This document shows, one piece after another, positions 22,920 through 33,981 of a DNA stretch of 64,000 nucleotides. This DNA is from Phlyctochytrium arcticum (taxonomy: Eukaryota > Chytridiomycota > Chytridiomycetes > Chytridiales > Chytridiaceae). The notes below the pieces were generated by a model. It had not been told where the DNA came from, did not search any database, and saw only the letters and a list, made by a program, of their open reading frames with translations. How positions within the stretch are numbered: the first letter of the stretch is position 1; the number at the start of each line of letters is the position of its first letter. The stretch spans positions 1 to 64,000 of the forward strand of contig JAHLKI010000056.1 of the NCBI GenBank assembly GCA_025602905.1. Reading direction: 5' to 3'. A program made the position numbers and the translations under genes.

Positions 22920-24325
22920 TAAAAGCGCCCACAACCTTCTCTTCGCCGCCGCCACATGCTCTTGGACACAACCCTGGTAGAACTCTACAAAATTATCGAC
23001 TGTCGACGGGCCCTCGAATACGAAACGGCCAGACTAGCCGACCGGAAAAAAATTTGGGCTCAAGTTTTTCATCTCGAGTTGCGAGCTCGCACGTTACGAC
23101 ATTTTGCAGTTTGGTCGAAATCAAGAGTAAGTTTGAAGGGCTTATACTCTCTGCATGCTTTTTTTTAATGCCTTTATTTTTAGTCTTGTTCCGACATATA
23201 TCGCAAGATTCAACCCACATGACACTGAGACAAAGCTTCCCTTTCTATCAAAACTCAAGGTGCTGGTTCAATCGGTTCGGAATTACTTGAACACTCCTCT
23301 CGTGGAAGCTGGACCGGATGCTTCAGTCCAATTTTTCTATTATGGCAAGGTAAATATAAAACTGTTGACTTCGTTACATTTAAATATTTACTCAAATGTG
23401 GCAAGCAGAATAGCAGCCAGCGCCAGTTTGCAGCGCACGCTGCTGGTACCATTCGGATCCTGCATTATATTGATGACTTGGAGGTACCTCTCCACAACGA
23501 CAGCAACAGTTTTGTCGTGGAAGATCTGAAGCCTGGAGTTATACCAGCAGCTATTGGTGGGCTGGCTGCTGCCATTGCCACAAACGTTGGCTCGACTAAG
23601 GGACAGTGCGCTGCCATAATTTCACCCTTTATTCAGACGTGGACACTCCTGACCCTCCTGACCCTCCTGCCCACCAAGAGCCAGACCAGCCCGACCATGC
23701 CCGACGACGAAGACCACCAAAAAAATCCCATTAAAGCTAGGCGTTGCTCAGCGGCTGTTGCAAAGGGAAGCAAGCTTGGCCATCGCCATCACAAAGCAAA
23801 GTTAGGAGGAAAGACCCTGCTTTTGCACAACTCCAAATAAACTCCATTTAGTGGCCCAATGTACTCTACTCGTGGCAGTACTCGTGGGAATGACCCAGAC
23901 ACTATTTGAGAAAACCTGGGAGCAAATCCACAAAAATGTCAGCTTCGAAACCAGCCGTTACATTACTGCCAACAAGTTACCTTCCTTTGGCGGATTCAAA
24001 CCAACAAGTTCAAACATTGCAAACATACGGCAATGACCTAGATTGGCTTCGAATCATTCGAAACCTCCACAACAACATGGATGCAAGGTTGCTGATGAAC
24101 GGTGCTTCGCCAATGCAGCGTCTGGTTCCGCAACAAACGCTGGAGTTGTCGCCACTCCCGATCTTTTCCGGGCTGGGTTGTACCAAGCCAGATTGTATAG
24201 AGCAGAATTGGACGATGCGTTGCTGGAATCGAGACGTGCTGAGCACTTACGAACATGCTGACCGATCGTGGGCTCGATGCTGGATGGGACTGGTCGAACC
24301 AACATTTTCCAGTCGTAGTATGTAG

Positions 24326-24791
24326 TAGTGCAGCGTAGCATATATAGCTTTCCCGAACCGGTTGTTCGCCAGTTTAATCTCTGGTGTGGCAGACTTCCGG
24401 CTCCACACTTATCTCCCTGTACTGTATACTAATATTGAGCTAGGTCACCTTTCACGGTTTTGTTTTGCCTTCACCAAACGAAATCCAACTTTGCCCGCGT
24501 GGGAAACCCCTGAACTCCGTCATGTGCCTGCCCTGCTGCCCAACCTCCAAACATTCCAGATCTTGGCTGTTCAACGACCTGCACACCGGAATGCTTATCA
24601 CTTTTACTTTCGACACAACAGTCGCGCGATGAACGACATCTTTACCTCCGTCTTTAATTCTTAACAAGTGACGAAAAAAAAGCTTAAATTACCACATGCA
24701 CAAAACCAAAACAACTAACAAAAAAATAGGTATCAAGTAAAAAAAAACCTCCCAGAGTTCACATGAACAAATAAACAAAAAAAAAGAGATG
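24326..24791. other. Spacer between the Fanzor-like relic and the bromodomain gene
   Basis: A 100-codon open frame (24362-24664, plus) has no recognisable domain. The part from 24660 to 24790 is A-rich on this strand, that is T-rich after the stop of the minus-strand bromodomain gene, consistent with a 3' untranslated region. Confidence 0.4.
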
Positions 24792-27700
24792 TCACATAAT
24801 ACAACAATCGGGACGATGTGAGAGTTCCGCGGCCGGCGCGGTAACCGCTGGTCGAGAAGAGCCCAAAGATTGTCTCCGCTGAGAGTTGAAAAATGGGGGG
24901 ACGACGGGGCAGGTGGACTGGGTGGGTCTGGATGCGCTGTTGGGTTTTGGTATTGAGTTGGGTGGGGGAGCTGATGGTGGGGTGTTTGGTGCTTTTTTGC
25001 TGGTGGTGGTGGTGGCGGTAGTGATCCGGGTAGATGTTGAGATGCTGCTAGACGTTGCGATACTAGTGGACGAGACGGTGGATGTCTTGGGCGAAGTCTT
25101 GCTCTTGGCTTCCACAGCATCAAGTCGTTGATGATTTGTGCTGCTGCTGGTCGTCATTGTCGTATTCGTCATACTTTTGCTTTTCGTAGCGTCAGGCCGT
25201 TTATGATTTGTGCTGCTGCTGCTGCTGCTCGCCATTGTAGTACACGTCGGCGGGGCCAATGGTGTGCTCTTCCCATTCGTCCCGCTACTCCGCTTCTTTC
25301 TCCCCGACAAAGGAACCGGTGATCCAACTGGGGTTCGACTCGGACTTCCAGTAGGTGTTCGGCTGGGCATCCCAGAAGTCCGTCTTCGGCCCCCACTTCC
25401 GTCCAGACACATTTGCGGGCCAGGTCCATACAACCCCTCCGCATCCATTACACACCCCACAACCATTTCCAAACGACACCCTGCTTCCAAAAACTTCATT
25501 TCTACAGGTGCACAGTGGTTGACGACAATGGGTGATCGCGGGCTGTTGAATTTGCGGCAGTTATTGAAAATTAAGAGAAAGTCGGATATAAACGGGTGGA
25601 AGGTTGGGTAGTTCCTCAATAGGAGATTTCGTTGCAACTATATGATTTTCATCAGTTGGCTCTGAACAACCAGCGAGAGAGAAAGACACTTACTGTGCAG
25701 AGTGACATGGGGCGCTTGATGACTTTGGAGTAGCCCGGGACATACTGATCCGATATCATGTACAAAAACGGTTCATGTTCCGGAACTCGTTTCAATATCT
25801 CAATCCAGCGATTACACGCATGAACCAATAAATCATCCATTCGACCTAAAAAAAAGACATTCATCAGTGTCTCACTCCACTAATCAAAAGATGATTACAG
25901 AGTCCTTACGATTGCCATCTTCCAATAGCGGATGAAAGACGAGACCCCCCAGACTTTCCACCCAGCGTTTGGTTCGCATATGCGGGGGTATCGGCGTGTC
26001 AGTCTCAAACTCGGTAATCTTGTTGGTTAGCTTTAGCCATAGGGGAACATTGGGGTCGGAACAGGATTTGATGAATGCTTCCGTGTTGACAATACTTTGG
26101 ATGGTTTTCTTGAGGGTTTTGGTCTAGGTGGTTTTTGGATATTAGGTTCAAACGTGCCTACGAGCTTATGGAACGGCAAGATTACTCACAGATTCAACTA
26201 CTGCTTCGTCGTTGTCACCCTGGGAGGTCAAATCAGAGATAACCCAAGAAAACAATTCCAATGACAGCTTGTAACACACCTCATTGACGACCGCATTCTG
26301 TTCAGAACTGTTGGGTAATGAGGGCCGCCGTGCCTCTTTTCCGGCTTTTAATTTCGATGACTGCTCATATAACCGGCGTAAGTCCAAAATGTGCGCAAAG
26401 TCGAAGCAACCCAATGCATACTCTTTCGGTGGAATTCTTAGTCAGGGTGTCAGAAAAAAGAAATACCCCATGAGATTTTTCTGATTTACCCACCATCTCC
26501 GTTTTAATCTTTTATATCGAAACGAAAGGTTGTTGTTAGGGGAAATACTGGTTTGTTGCCCACTGGTAAAGTCTACACATACCGCTTTCGAGCTTCCGCT
26601 TGGCGTCCCAGATAATTGGAGGTTGTTGGCCATCTTTTCCTTCCTTCTTGTAGGCGTACGACATGTCTCCCACTCCCCGTCGGTTGGCGAACGCGTGCTC
26701 GGATTCTGCGAAGTCCGTCGCTTACTTGGCGTAAGGCATTCCTTTAAACGTCATGTGTCAGGTCCCAAGAAAGCTCTGGCACGAAACAACAGTGACTTAC
26801 TTCGAGTGGCTTAACAAATACATATTTGTCCAGTTCTAATTCCGAATCAGAGTCCAGTTCAAAAACGTGGGTCGCATTGCGTGGGCGCCGACGAGGTGAA
26901 ACGGAAGAATCCGAATCTGATTCTTCTTCAATGATTCTATTTCGTTTCCTCGTGACTGGCACTGGATCTACATCCATTTCTGCATCTGGGACCCCGAGAG
27001 ATGCCTTGGACTGTAATATCGTCAGGAGTATATCGTAAATGGATCATTATGCTCTCACTTACGAGGGATGGCGCTTTATTGCCGGAATCAATTTTTTCCA
27101 GTTTTATGGAACTCGCGTCTTTTGATGATTTTGGTATAGCAATCCGGTCGTCAGTCAGATCCACAGTTAACGTCGTCTGAGGTCTTTTGCGTGGCGAGGG
27201 AGCGACTGACTGTCTTGAATCACCTGACTTAGTTGCCTGTAGTTCTTAAAGTCAGTCGCTATCGATAAGGTGTCACGAATGAGAGCGTACCTCTTTAAGC
27301 GTGTCAGTTTCGTTCCTTCCTAGTTTGCCATTGGTTTCTTCAGATATCTTTGCAGTTCGTGTGTTTGAAAGGGTCGAAGGCTGTCGTGTTGCATACGTTA
27401 GAGTAATGTCAACTTTTGGAACGGGAGTAAATGCCCACCTGTTTTGCCGTTTCACCTGTCCCAACTATCGGCTTCTTAACCGCTGGTGCTAGTCGGATCG
27501 GTTTTGGTGGTCGTCGATTTGGATTCTCAACGGGTATATTCGGCTGAAATCATAATCAGTTCCCACGAATCGATGCAAATATATGGTCGGAAAGTACCTG
27601 TGACCGAACAGTCTCCAAAAGTTTTGTCCGAAGTTCACGGATCCCGGCCTCCTGCAGCCCATTTGTCTCGCAAATACACCGGCTCCACCCCTCCCGCGCT

Positions 27701-28821
27701 TCCGCCACCAAATACAAAACACGTATTGGCCGTGCCTTTTGAATGGGCTCCCAGTCTGGGATATTCTCAACTGACGCTTCCGATACAAGGATTTCGCAGT
27801 ATAGGCGAGAGGAGTATTGATCCACGGGAAAGTGCCAGAAAACGTATTTAGAGGAATAGGCTGACGACTGAAATGTGGTAAGTGGTCGATATTTCTGTTT
27901 CGAACAGATTAGACAGAGTGTCAGTTTGATTCCAATAGTGTGTAAGTACCGGTCGAGTTCTTCCGACTTCGGGTATTGTTTGCTGAAATCGTATGCACAA
28001 CTGTGCCAAGACGGAAATCTGGGCCAAAAAGTTAGTTTTGATCACTCATGACAAACTTCCCAATCAATTTACCTTTGTGGCGGTTGACCAAGACGCAAAT
28101 TCTCCCTCATAGGGCCTTGGATGATTGCCATCGAAGACGCTTTTCAATACTTGTTCCCAATTGTCGGAACTGAATAATATCCATGAGTGTCTTAACAAAC
28201 CAGAATTTTTCAACAAGGTCTTTACTTGACAGGTTCTGCAGAGGCTTTGAGCTTATCGAGCAATCGAATAAACACGCCAATAATTATGTCCGAAGTGACT
28301 TCCTGTAGTGCAAGCTCGAAGCGCTGGGAAAAGAAATTCGGTGAGGATCGGGCAATGGTAAAAAGTCAAAAGAATTCCATGCTGACCTTGACTCCACATG
28401 GCTTCCAGCCCAGTAGATTGGCGTACTGGTGACAAAATATAATCACAGTGACCGCCTCCAGATTCCGTTCCACTAAAAGAAATGCATTAAAAAGTGTCAT
28501 CTTTGACAATAATCATCTCCAGAAACACATACCTGGAAGTTGATCCAAAGCAGTAACTACCTCTCCTCGTGGAAAAAGCACAGGTCGTACCCGAGACATC
28601 TCATCTTTTCTACTCCTCGAGAGAACGCCATACACATCAAATCCAAGGCGCTTGCGTTTTCCAAACGTCCGAACAGGCTGGTATCCATTCCGAAGATGAT
28701 CTTGCCACAACTTGGCGTATGGTACAGGTGGTCCAGGATAGGGACAAGCTACAGGTATCTCGAGCTGAACCAAGTTGGAGGCTGGCCGCTTGCGCTTTGA
28801 GCAACTGGAAATTTCTGACAT
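24792..28821 (-). CDS. DDT/WHIM-like and bromodomain chromatin protein, 16 exons
   Basis: All exon phases add up to 1,029 residues. Exons (minus): 28821-28533, 28472-28387, 28323-28226, 28169-28073, 28018-27950, 27867-27598, 27543-27439, 27380-27291, 27236-27063, 27010-26801, 26720-26583, 26508-26490, 26422-26190, 26123-25910, 25845-25694 and 25637-24792. The N-terminal part has LEAVTVIIFCHQYANLLGWK, a helical stretch like DDT domains, and TKISVLAQLCIRFQQT, like a WHIM1 motif. A disordered Ser/Asp/Lys-rich middle follows (acidic ELDSDSELELD near residue 490). Residues about 700-805 form a bromodomain: YMISDQYVPGYSKVIKRPMS (ZA loop) and SDFLLIFNNCRKFNSP, with the acetyl-lysine Asn in the NNCRKFN position. 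The tail is Ser/Thr-rich. Proteins that combine DDT/WHIM and bromodomains (BPTF, CECR2) work in ISWI-type nucleosome remodelling; the same role here is inference. It is divergent from NTF2. Confidence 0.85.
26490..26508 (-). other. 19-base micro-exon
   Basis: A phase 0-to-1 exon encoding IKTEMV that is needed to keep the frame between 26583 and 26422. It is flanked by a TAAAAG acceptor and a GTAAAT donor. Confidence 0.65.
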
Positions 28822-29211
28822 TTCTGCACGCAGGAAGCTGAGAGCAGCTTCCAAAGGACAAGCAGCCTTATCTCGTATAAATAAGGTGGGGACGCTCTAC
28901 AGCGATACTGAGGCCATCTATGACAATTTGGGCATTGGGCACTCGTTGCTGGATTTTGGCAACGGCAAACTTTCGTGTTGGTTTGCGTCCAAAACATGAC
29001 AAGAAGTTAATTTGTCCGAAACCAGAACATGGCCACGTGACTTGTCCGGAAGCAAGACCGAGTGTTGTGATGGGAAAAATGATGGACTTTCGCGCAAAGT
29101 GATCTCAGCTGCACCTCTTTTTGATTTCAGAACTACTGGTAGGTATCTGCTTGTCTAGAATGTCTGCAGTGTATGCTAAATGTATGGGCTCGCTTTCCAG
29201 ATCCTTTAAAA

Positions 29212-29825
29212 ATGGCCGCCGACCCACAAGCCGTTGCAAAGTCCTTTGTGGACTACTACTACCAGACCTTTGACACCAACCGTGCTGGTCTGGCCGCCCT
29301 CTACGTACGTATACGTTGTGAACATCTGGATCATAAGTCGCTCATCTGTTATCCACCACTTTAGAAGGAAAACTCCATGATGACCTTTGAGGGACAACCC
29401 TTTGGTGGTTCGCAAAGCATTGTCGAGAAACTCTCTGTAAGTCGTTATTTTCAATCGTCAATGTCGAACCTATTGCTGACCGGAAACATCTTAGTCCTTG
29501 CCTTTCTCGCGTGTGGCTCACAAGGTCGCCACGTGCGACGCTCAGCCCGGAAGTCCCAACGGAAGTATTTTGGTTGTCGTTACCGGCCAATTGATGGTAC
29601 GTACAGATGTTTGACTATTTTACCCTGAAAAACACGCGCTAACGGCATTTTGTAGATTGATGAAGAATCCCAACCGCAATTCTTTGCCCAGACGTTCCAC
29701 CTTTACCCAGAAGGATCGGGCTTTTTCGTATTCAACGGTAGGTTCTACGATTGCACGTTCAAACTCCGCGTACGTCGCTCATTTCACGGGCAACAGATGT
29801 CTTCCGTTTGGTTAATGGCATGTAA
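29212..29825 (+). CDS. NTF2: Nuclear transport factor 2
   Basis: Five exons, 29212-29304, 29365-29436, 29495-29596, 29656-29737 and 29797-29825, give exactly 125 residues, the usual NTF2 length. The start MAADPQAVAKSFVDYYYQTF and the motifs TFEGQPFGGSQSIVEKL, FHLYPEGSGFFVFNDVFRLV are diagnostic. NTF2 carries RanGDP from cytoplasm to nucleus and binds FxFG nucleoporins; its fold is a cone-shaped dimer. The distance from the ATG of the bromodomain gene is about 390 bases, so the two genes share a bidirectional promoter. A CAG just before the ATG (29200) may be the end of a 5' untranslated intron. Confidence 0.95.
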
Positions 29826-30298
29826 ATACCCTCATGAACTCATACATCCCCCTTTTCATGGCGCCGGCGTCGCCCTCAATGGTTTATCTCCACAATCATA
29901 CATTCCCTTTCCAATATTGAACATTGGATGATTAAACTGTAGTAAGCGTCGCATGGGTATTGCTGCTTTCATGTGGCCTTTTTTCTTGGTATCCGTTCGC
30001 GTGATTGGGGTAATACCCCACCGTTCTCTATGCATCAGCGAGCGCACCCATGCCCACACAATGTGGTGGCCAAATAACGCATGTCGTATCTTAGGTCTAT
30101 ATGTGATCCATCATCAAGACGAGCGCAGAGACTCTGCGCTTGGTGCTCCCGATCCATCCTTCCATTTTGTATCAGAGGTGACATTTGTCACACCCGAATT
30201 GTTGGGAGTGTCATCGTTCATCGTGGCGTGCCTCAAAAATTACATCGTAGATACATCGTGCTCAGCTGATGTCCGCAATTGACCTGCCAAACAAAACG
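29826..30298. other. Spacer between NTF2 and ACY1
   Basis: It holds the 3' region of NTF2 and the promoter of ACY1. No further gene is seen. Confidence 0.5.
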
Positions 30299-32306
30299 AT
30301 GAAGACCGGTATGTTTCCTTCGGGGTCATCAGCGCATTCTATGGAGCAAATACTGAACATTTTTGGGATCTTTAGCCCCAACTGAAAGTATTGGCACTGT
30401 CCGCTTTCGAGAATTCCTTCGCATTCCTACAGTACAGCCAAATCCAGATTATCCCTCATGCACGGCCTTCCTCAAGAAGTATGCCGAGGAACTTGGGCTT
30501 GATTTCCAGGTTATCGAAGTACACATCTTGAAAAACCGGATTTGTTTATGTTGACATTTGACTGATCTATCTCGCGTATAGTGTGTCAAAGGGAAACCTA
30601 TTTGCATATTAACATGGCATGGAGAGAATCCAGAATGGCCAACCTTGATGCTCAACTGCCATGTGGATGTTGTGCCCGTCAGTGAGGTAGGTAAAGAAGC
30701 AGGGCAAATCTTCCAGTTTTAAGGTTCATGTCATGACTGTATGTTTCCTCAGGATAAGTGGACCCAACCACCGTTTGGTGCTGTGAAACTAGATAATGGA
30801 AACATTGTCGCTCGCGGGTATGTGGCATAGTCAAACATTGCCTGACAGACGACTGATGATTATCGTAAGTTCGCAAGATATGAAGTGCGTGGGAATCCAA
30901 TACTTGGAAGCGATACGGGCAATGAAAGCCAGTCAGGCACCTCACAAGAGAACAAGTCAGTACGATGTCTCTTTGCCAATTATTTACTGAACTAATCTTG
31001 TCCGTAGTACATGTCACCTTTGTTCCAGGTATTGCGTAATTAAGCAGGTTTGGGATAGGCATGTCTAACGATGCGTGATTTGAATTAGACGAAGAGATTG
31101 GAGGAAAAGACGGAATGATGAAGTTTGTCAATACCCCTGAGTTCAAGAAGCTTAACGTTGGGTTCGCTCTCGACGAAGGTACATCTTTCCTGTCGCGGGA
31201 TATGACGATTTGGCATCACATTTATCTTGACTTTTAGGTCTTGCGAACCCGGAAGACGGATACAAAGTATTTTATGGGGAACGTGCGCCGTGGTGGCTGA
31301 CACTTACCGCGAAGGTAGGATATACATGTACTGTTTTAAGATTTGTTGTTGAAAAATCACATTTGTAGGGTGGGGCAGGCCACGGAAGTCAATTTATCGA
31401 GCCGTCGTCTACGATTCGCTTGGTATGTTCAACTTTACACTTCCAGATTCTAGAGCCAAGTTTGACAGTATCATCTATAGCTCAATGTCTTGCAAAAGTT
31501 TGCCGCGTTCCGCGAATCTGAAAGCGTGCGATTGAAGATGGGCCGAAAAGAAGGAGGCCAGCCTTTCAAGCTCGGAGACGTGACCACGACCAACATTACT
31601 ATACTGAAGGTATGTAACTTCTGTACCCCCTTGTACCAGTACATGTTGATTGACATCTAATTCTTGTTCTTTGGAAAGGCTGGCGTTCAACACAATGTAG
31701 TGCCCGAAGAAGCATCTGCAGGAATAGACATTCGGATCGCACCAACTGTGAATCTTGACGCATTCAAAACCAAGTTGGAAGAGTGGTGTGCGTCAGAGTC
31801 GTAAGTTCCTATCTTGTAATCACTTTAAATTTACAAGTGCGGCAACCTGATACGACGTATTGAAGGATTGAGATTGAATACGTCAACACGTTCTGGAGTA
31901 ATGCCACGACTGCCACAGATGACTCGAACGTGTGGTGGACTGCTCTGGAGAAGGTAGCCAAGCAAAGAAACATCAAGCTTGAAACGGAAATCTTTCCTGC
32001 GGCCACAGGTAAATCACGATTTTTTCGTCACCTTCTTGTAGAAGTTGAAGATTAACTTGTCGCCAGATTCTCGATACATTCGTCAAGTAGGAATTCCCGC
32101 CTTTGGTATCTCGCCGATGCGCAACACGCCAGTACTTCTGTAAGTTTGAATTCGCTTTTTTTCCTTGAAAGGATTGGACACTAAGTGGTGCTTGCATGGC
32201 TCACAGACATGATCACGATGAGTATCTGAACGAATCAGTGTTCTTGGAAGGCATTGATTTCTATGTTGCGCTACTGGGTACCTACACCGATATTGCACCT
32301 AAATAG
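30299..32306 (+). CDS. ACY1: Aminoacylase-1 (N-acyl-L-amino-acid amidohydrolase, M20 family)
   Basis: A gene of about 11-12 small exons; the first is only 10 bases (30299-30308), giving MKTAPTESIGTVRFREFLRI. Family landmarks in order: LMLNCHVDVVPVS (metal-binding His and catalytic-site Asp), SQDMKCVGIQYLEAIR (the second metal Asp), DEEIGGKDGM (catalytic Glu-Glu), GGAGHGSQFIEPS, AGVQHNVVPEEASAGIDIR in the dimerisation/lid part, and the C-terminal LHDHDEYLNE (last zinc His). It hydrolyses N-acylated amino acids to free amino acid and carboxylate in the cytosol, recycling amino acids from N-acetylated peptides. All metal ligands expected in the family are present, so the enzyme should be active. 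The stop is TAG 32304-32306. Confidence 0.93.
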
Positions 32307-32666
32307 AACACAGAATAGAACAGCGCAGAAATGGCCAAACAGTTCTGCTTGCCCCTCTAGATCCATAAATTAGACCTATCATTGTGCTGGCATGGACTGC
32401 AGACTTGAGTATCGTGCTTTTACTTTTCGAAAAGTCCCACTTTTGGCCACTATAACAACCGTAACTTTCTGGTGCGCAAGGACGATTTTCTGGGATCCTT
32501 CCATGTGTTAAGCAAATAGGTTGACCAAATTACACGATGATGGCAAGGACGGCGACCACAATGAAGGAGGGTAAGATATAGTCAATAACCACAAAAAGGC
32601 CATTTAGTTGTTCTCGGATGAAAATGATTTCCGCTTAGGTTACAAAAGTGTTACTCCCTCTACAGG
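32307..32666. other. Convergent spacer between ACY1 and the MADS-box gene
   Basis: Two 3' ends meet here. No further feature is seen. Confidence 0.5.
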
Positions 32667-33661
32667 CTATATGAATTCAAGCTGAACCGCGTAAGTTAGA
32701 ATCATGGTGTATATTTGATTCAGGCTTTGCCCTTACTTGTTGCTGTTGCTGTTGTTGCTGTTGCTGCTGCTGTTGTTGTTGATGCTGTAAGGCAAGTTGA
32801 ATGGCAGCATGTGACGGGTGCTGGGAGGATGTATCAGCCTGCTCCTAAACGTTCGTTGGCGCCCGTTCTCAGTGACATGTGATAGAAAATAACTAACCTT
32901 TTGAGTACCCTCTGACGACTCTCCATTCTGAGCATTTACGTCGCCATATGCACCTTGAAGGCGTCCTGCGGCGACAGCCGCAGCAATGGCTTCCGCGGTA
33001 CTGGGGAGTGCTTGGTACGCATACGTGGGAGGGTAAGCGGGTTGAGGCGCTTGAATTACATCGGGGGCATTGAGACATGTTTGAATCAGGTGTTTTCCTT
33101 CCGGCTTTGTGATCAGGGGTTGGAGTTTGGGGGTGGCAAATGTGTAGACGTGCCCATTTTCTGATGCAACGAGGAGCAAGACTTGCGTTCCAGTCAAAGT
33201 CGACAGCTCGTAGGCCTGAGGATGCCTTATGAGCACTAGTCACCGTTCAGAACTTGGAGCATCGACCCACCTTCTTCATGATGCCCACCCTTCGCTTGCC
33301 AAAGGTAATGTGGCGTCTAGATTTGTCCTCGATGTATTCGATCTTTATCTTGCGACGACCCTGGCGCTTTCCGCTCTTGCCGTCTTCGTCGGAGCCATCG
33401 TCCTCCTGGTTCTCGTCCAAATCATCCGGAAGTCCGGCATCCCCAGTACTCCTCTTTAGCGGGTTGTTCCCGTCTAATGTAATGCTGGTCAACCATACTG
33501 CGAACGTGCTTTCAACTTTGAGAACCCTTACCTGGACTATCGGCATGGCCGTGCGTCGGCTCGCCAGATTGCTGCTGTGCTGCTTGTGCTGCTCCTAGTG
33601 CCGCTAGTTCCGCCGGTGTCAGGCCTGTAGGGTCTTGATAGGGTCCATTGAGTTCGCTCAT
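32667..33661 (-). CDS. MADS-box transcription factor, SRF/Mcm1 type
   Basis: Five exons (minus), 33661-33532, 33473-33271, 33215-32898, 32844-32737 and 32681-32667, give 257 residues in frame. After a short Ala/Gln-rich start and an acidic stretch (DDLDENQEDDGSDEDG), the MADS domain reads GRRKIKIEYIEDKSRRHITF, GKRRVGIMKKAYELSTLTGT and QVLLLVASENGHVYTFATPK. It has the SRF-type LxVASxxGxVYTF ending, as in Mcm1, Umc1 and SRF. The C-terminal part is Ala/Gln-rich with a run of about 15 glutamines (CAA/CAG) in exon 4. It binds CArG-like DNA as a dimer and controls cell-cycle, mating and metabolic genes with partner factors. A 107-codon upstream ORF overlaps its start. Confidence 0.92.
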
Positions 33662-33981
33662 TTCCGCTGGCGGTCTTTGACCTTTTTGGTTGAGGGTCCA
33701 ATAAAACCACTTTCGGACAAGACCAACAGGAAGCTTGTTTCGGCGGCCGCCGCCTCCGGCGGTTTCGTGACTTTTGGCCGCGCAGCACCCGCAGTCTTGG
33801 ACAGGGTGTTCTTTGGAGGACCTACGGTCGAAAAGTCTTTGGGGAGTGAATAAACGGAAGGCTCCATTCTTGAATTCAGGACATTCTGCTTCCGTTCTAC
33901 TGAAGATATCACGGTGGCCATGAAGTAGGCCATTTTCGATGTTTCGGCCTCAGTTGTCCATACTTCCGATTGTTGGGGCAT
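33658..33981 (-). CDS. 107-codon upstream ORF overlapping the MADS-box start (ATGA)
   Basis: The ORF from ATG 33981 ends in TGA 33660-33658, and the MADS-box ATG is 33661-33659, so stop and start overlap as ATGA. No domain is visible (Ala/Lys/Ser-rich). It may be a translated uORF controlling the transcription factor, an alternative first exon, or chance. No splice pair that would fuse it in frame to the MADS-box exon was found. Confidence 0.35.
   Translation of the reverse strand: MPQQSEVWTTEAETSKMAYFMATVISSVERKQNVLNSRMEPSVYSLPKDFSTVGPPKNTLSKTAGAARPKVTKPPEAAAAETSFLLVLSESGFIGPSTKKVKDRQRK

Larger units (their letters stand above)
19479..24325 (+). pseudogene. Fanzor-type (eukaryotic TnpB-like) nuclease gene, decayed
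   Basis: The exons join in phase: 19479-19605, 19677-19874, 19943-20417, 20470-21485 and 21547-21744. Coding sense resumes after the inserted element at 22922 and, after a probable intron, at about 23185 and 23402. The order of blocks follows Fanzor1-type proteins. First is a Cys/His-rich start (CPHGKPWGHC, then CDCHLL). An N-terminal helical region follows (FSVKLGLTKTV, then ITYHGLKLLSVY, FDEYRKQLP, LTYHTTTVMADIRRHIVVHL, PWLKRYYPLHRFLLREM). The LWTLLPQP and RRRHMLLDTTLVELYKII block comes next. Last are a basic helix before FFYYGK and a C-terminal RCWNRDV, which resembles the terminal Arg-Asp motif. Disablements: TAA 20477-20479 inside the ITYHG helix, a 1,175-base insertion at 21745, a frame change across it, and no recognisable first RuvC block between 23126 and 23184. 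The family is RNA-guided DNA nucleases tied to transposons; this copy should be inactive. The C-terminal part (after 23,500) is the least certain. Confidence 0.7.

Noticed and set aside
24362..24664. Plus-strand ORF of 100 codons after the Fanzor-like relic
   Set aside because: No motif links it to the relic or to any family; it overlaps the probable 3' region of the bromodomain gene.
32737..32790. CAG/CAA repeat as a free microsatellite
   Set aside because: It encodes the glutamine run in exon 4 of the MADS-box gene, so it is not a separate feature.
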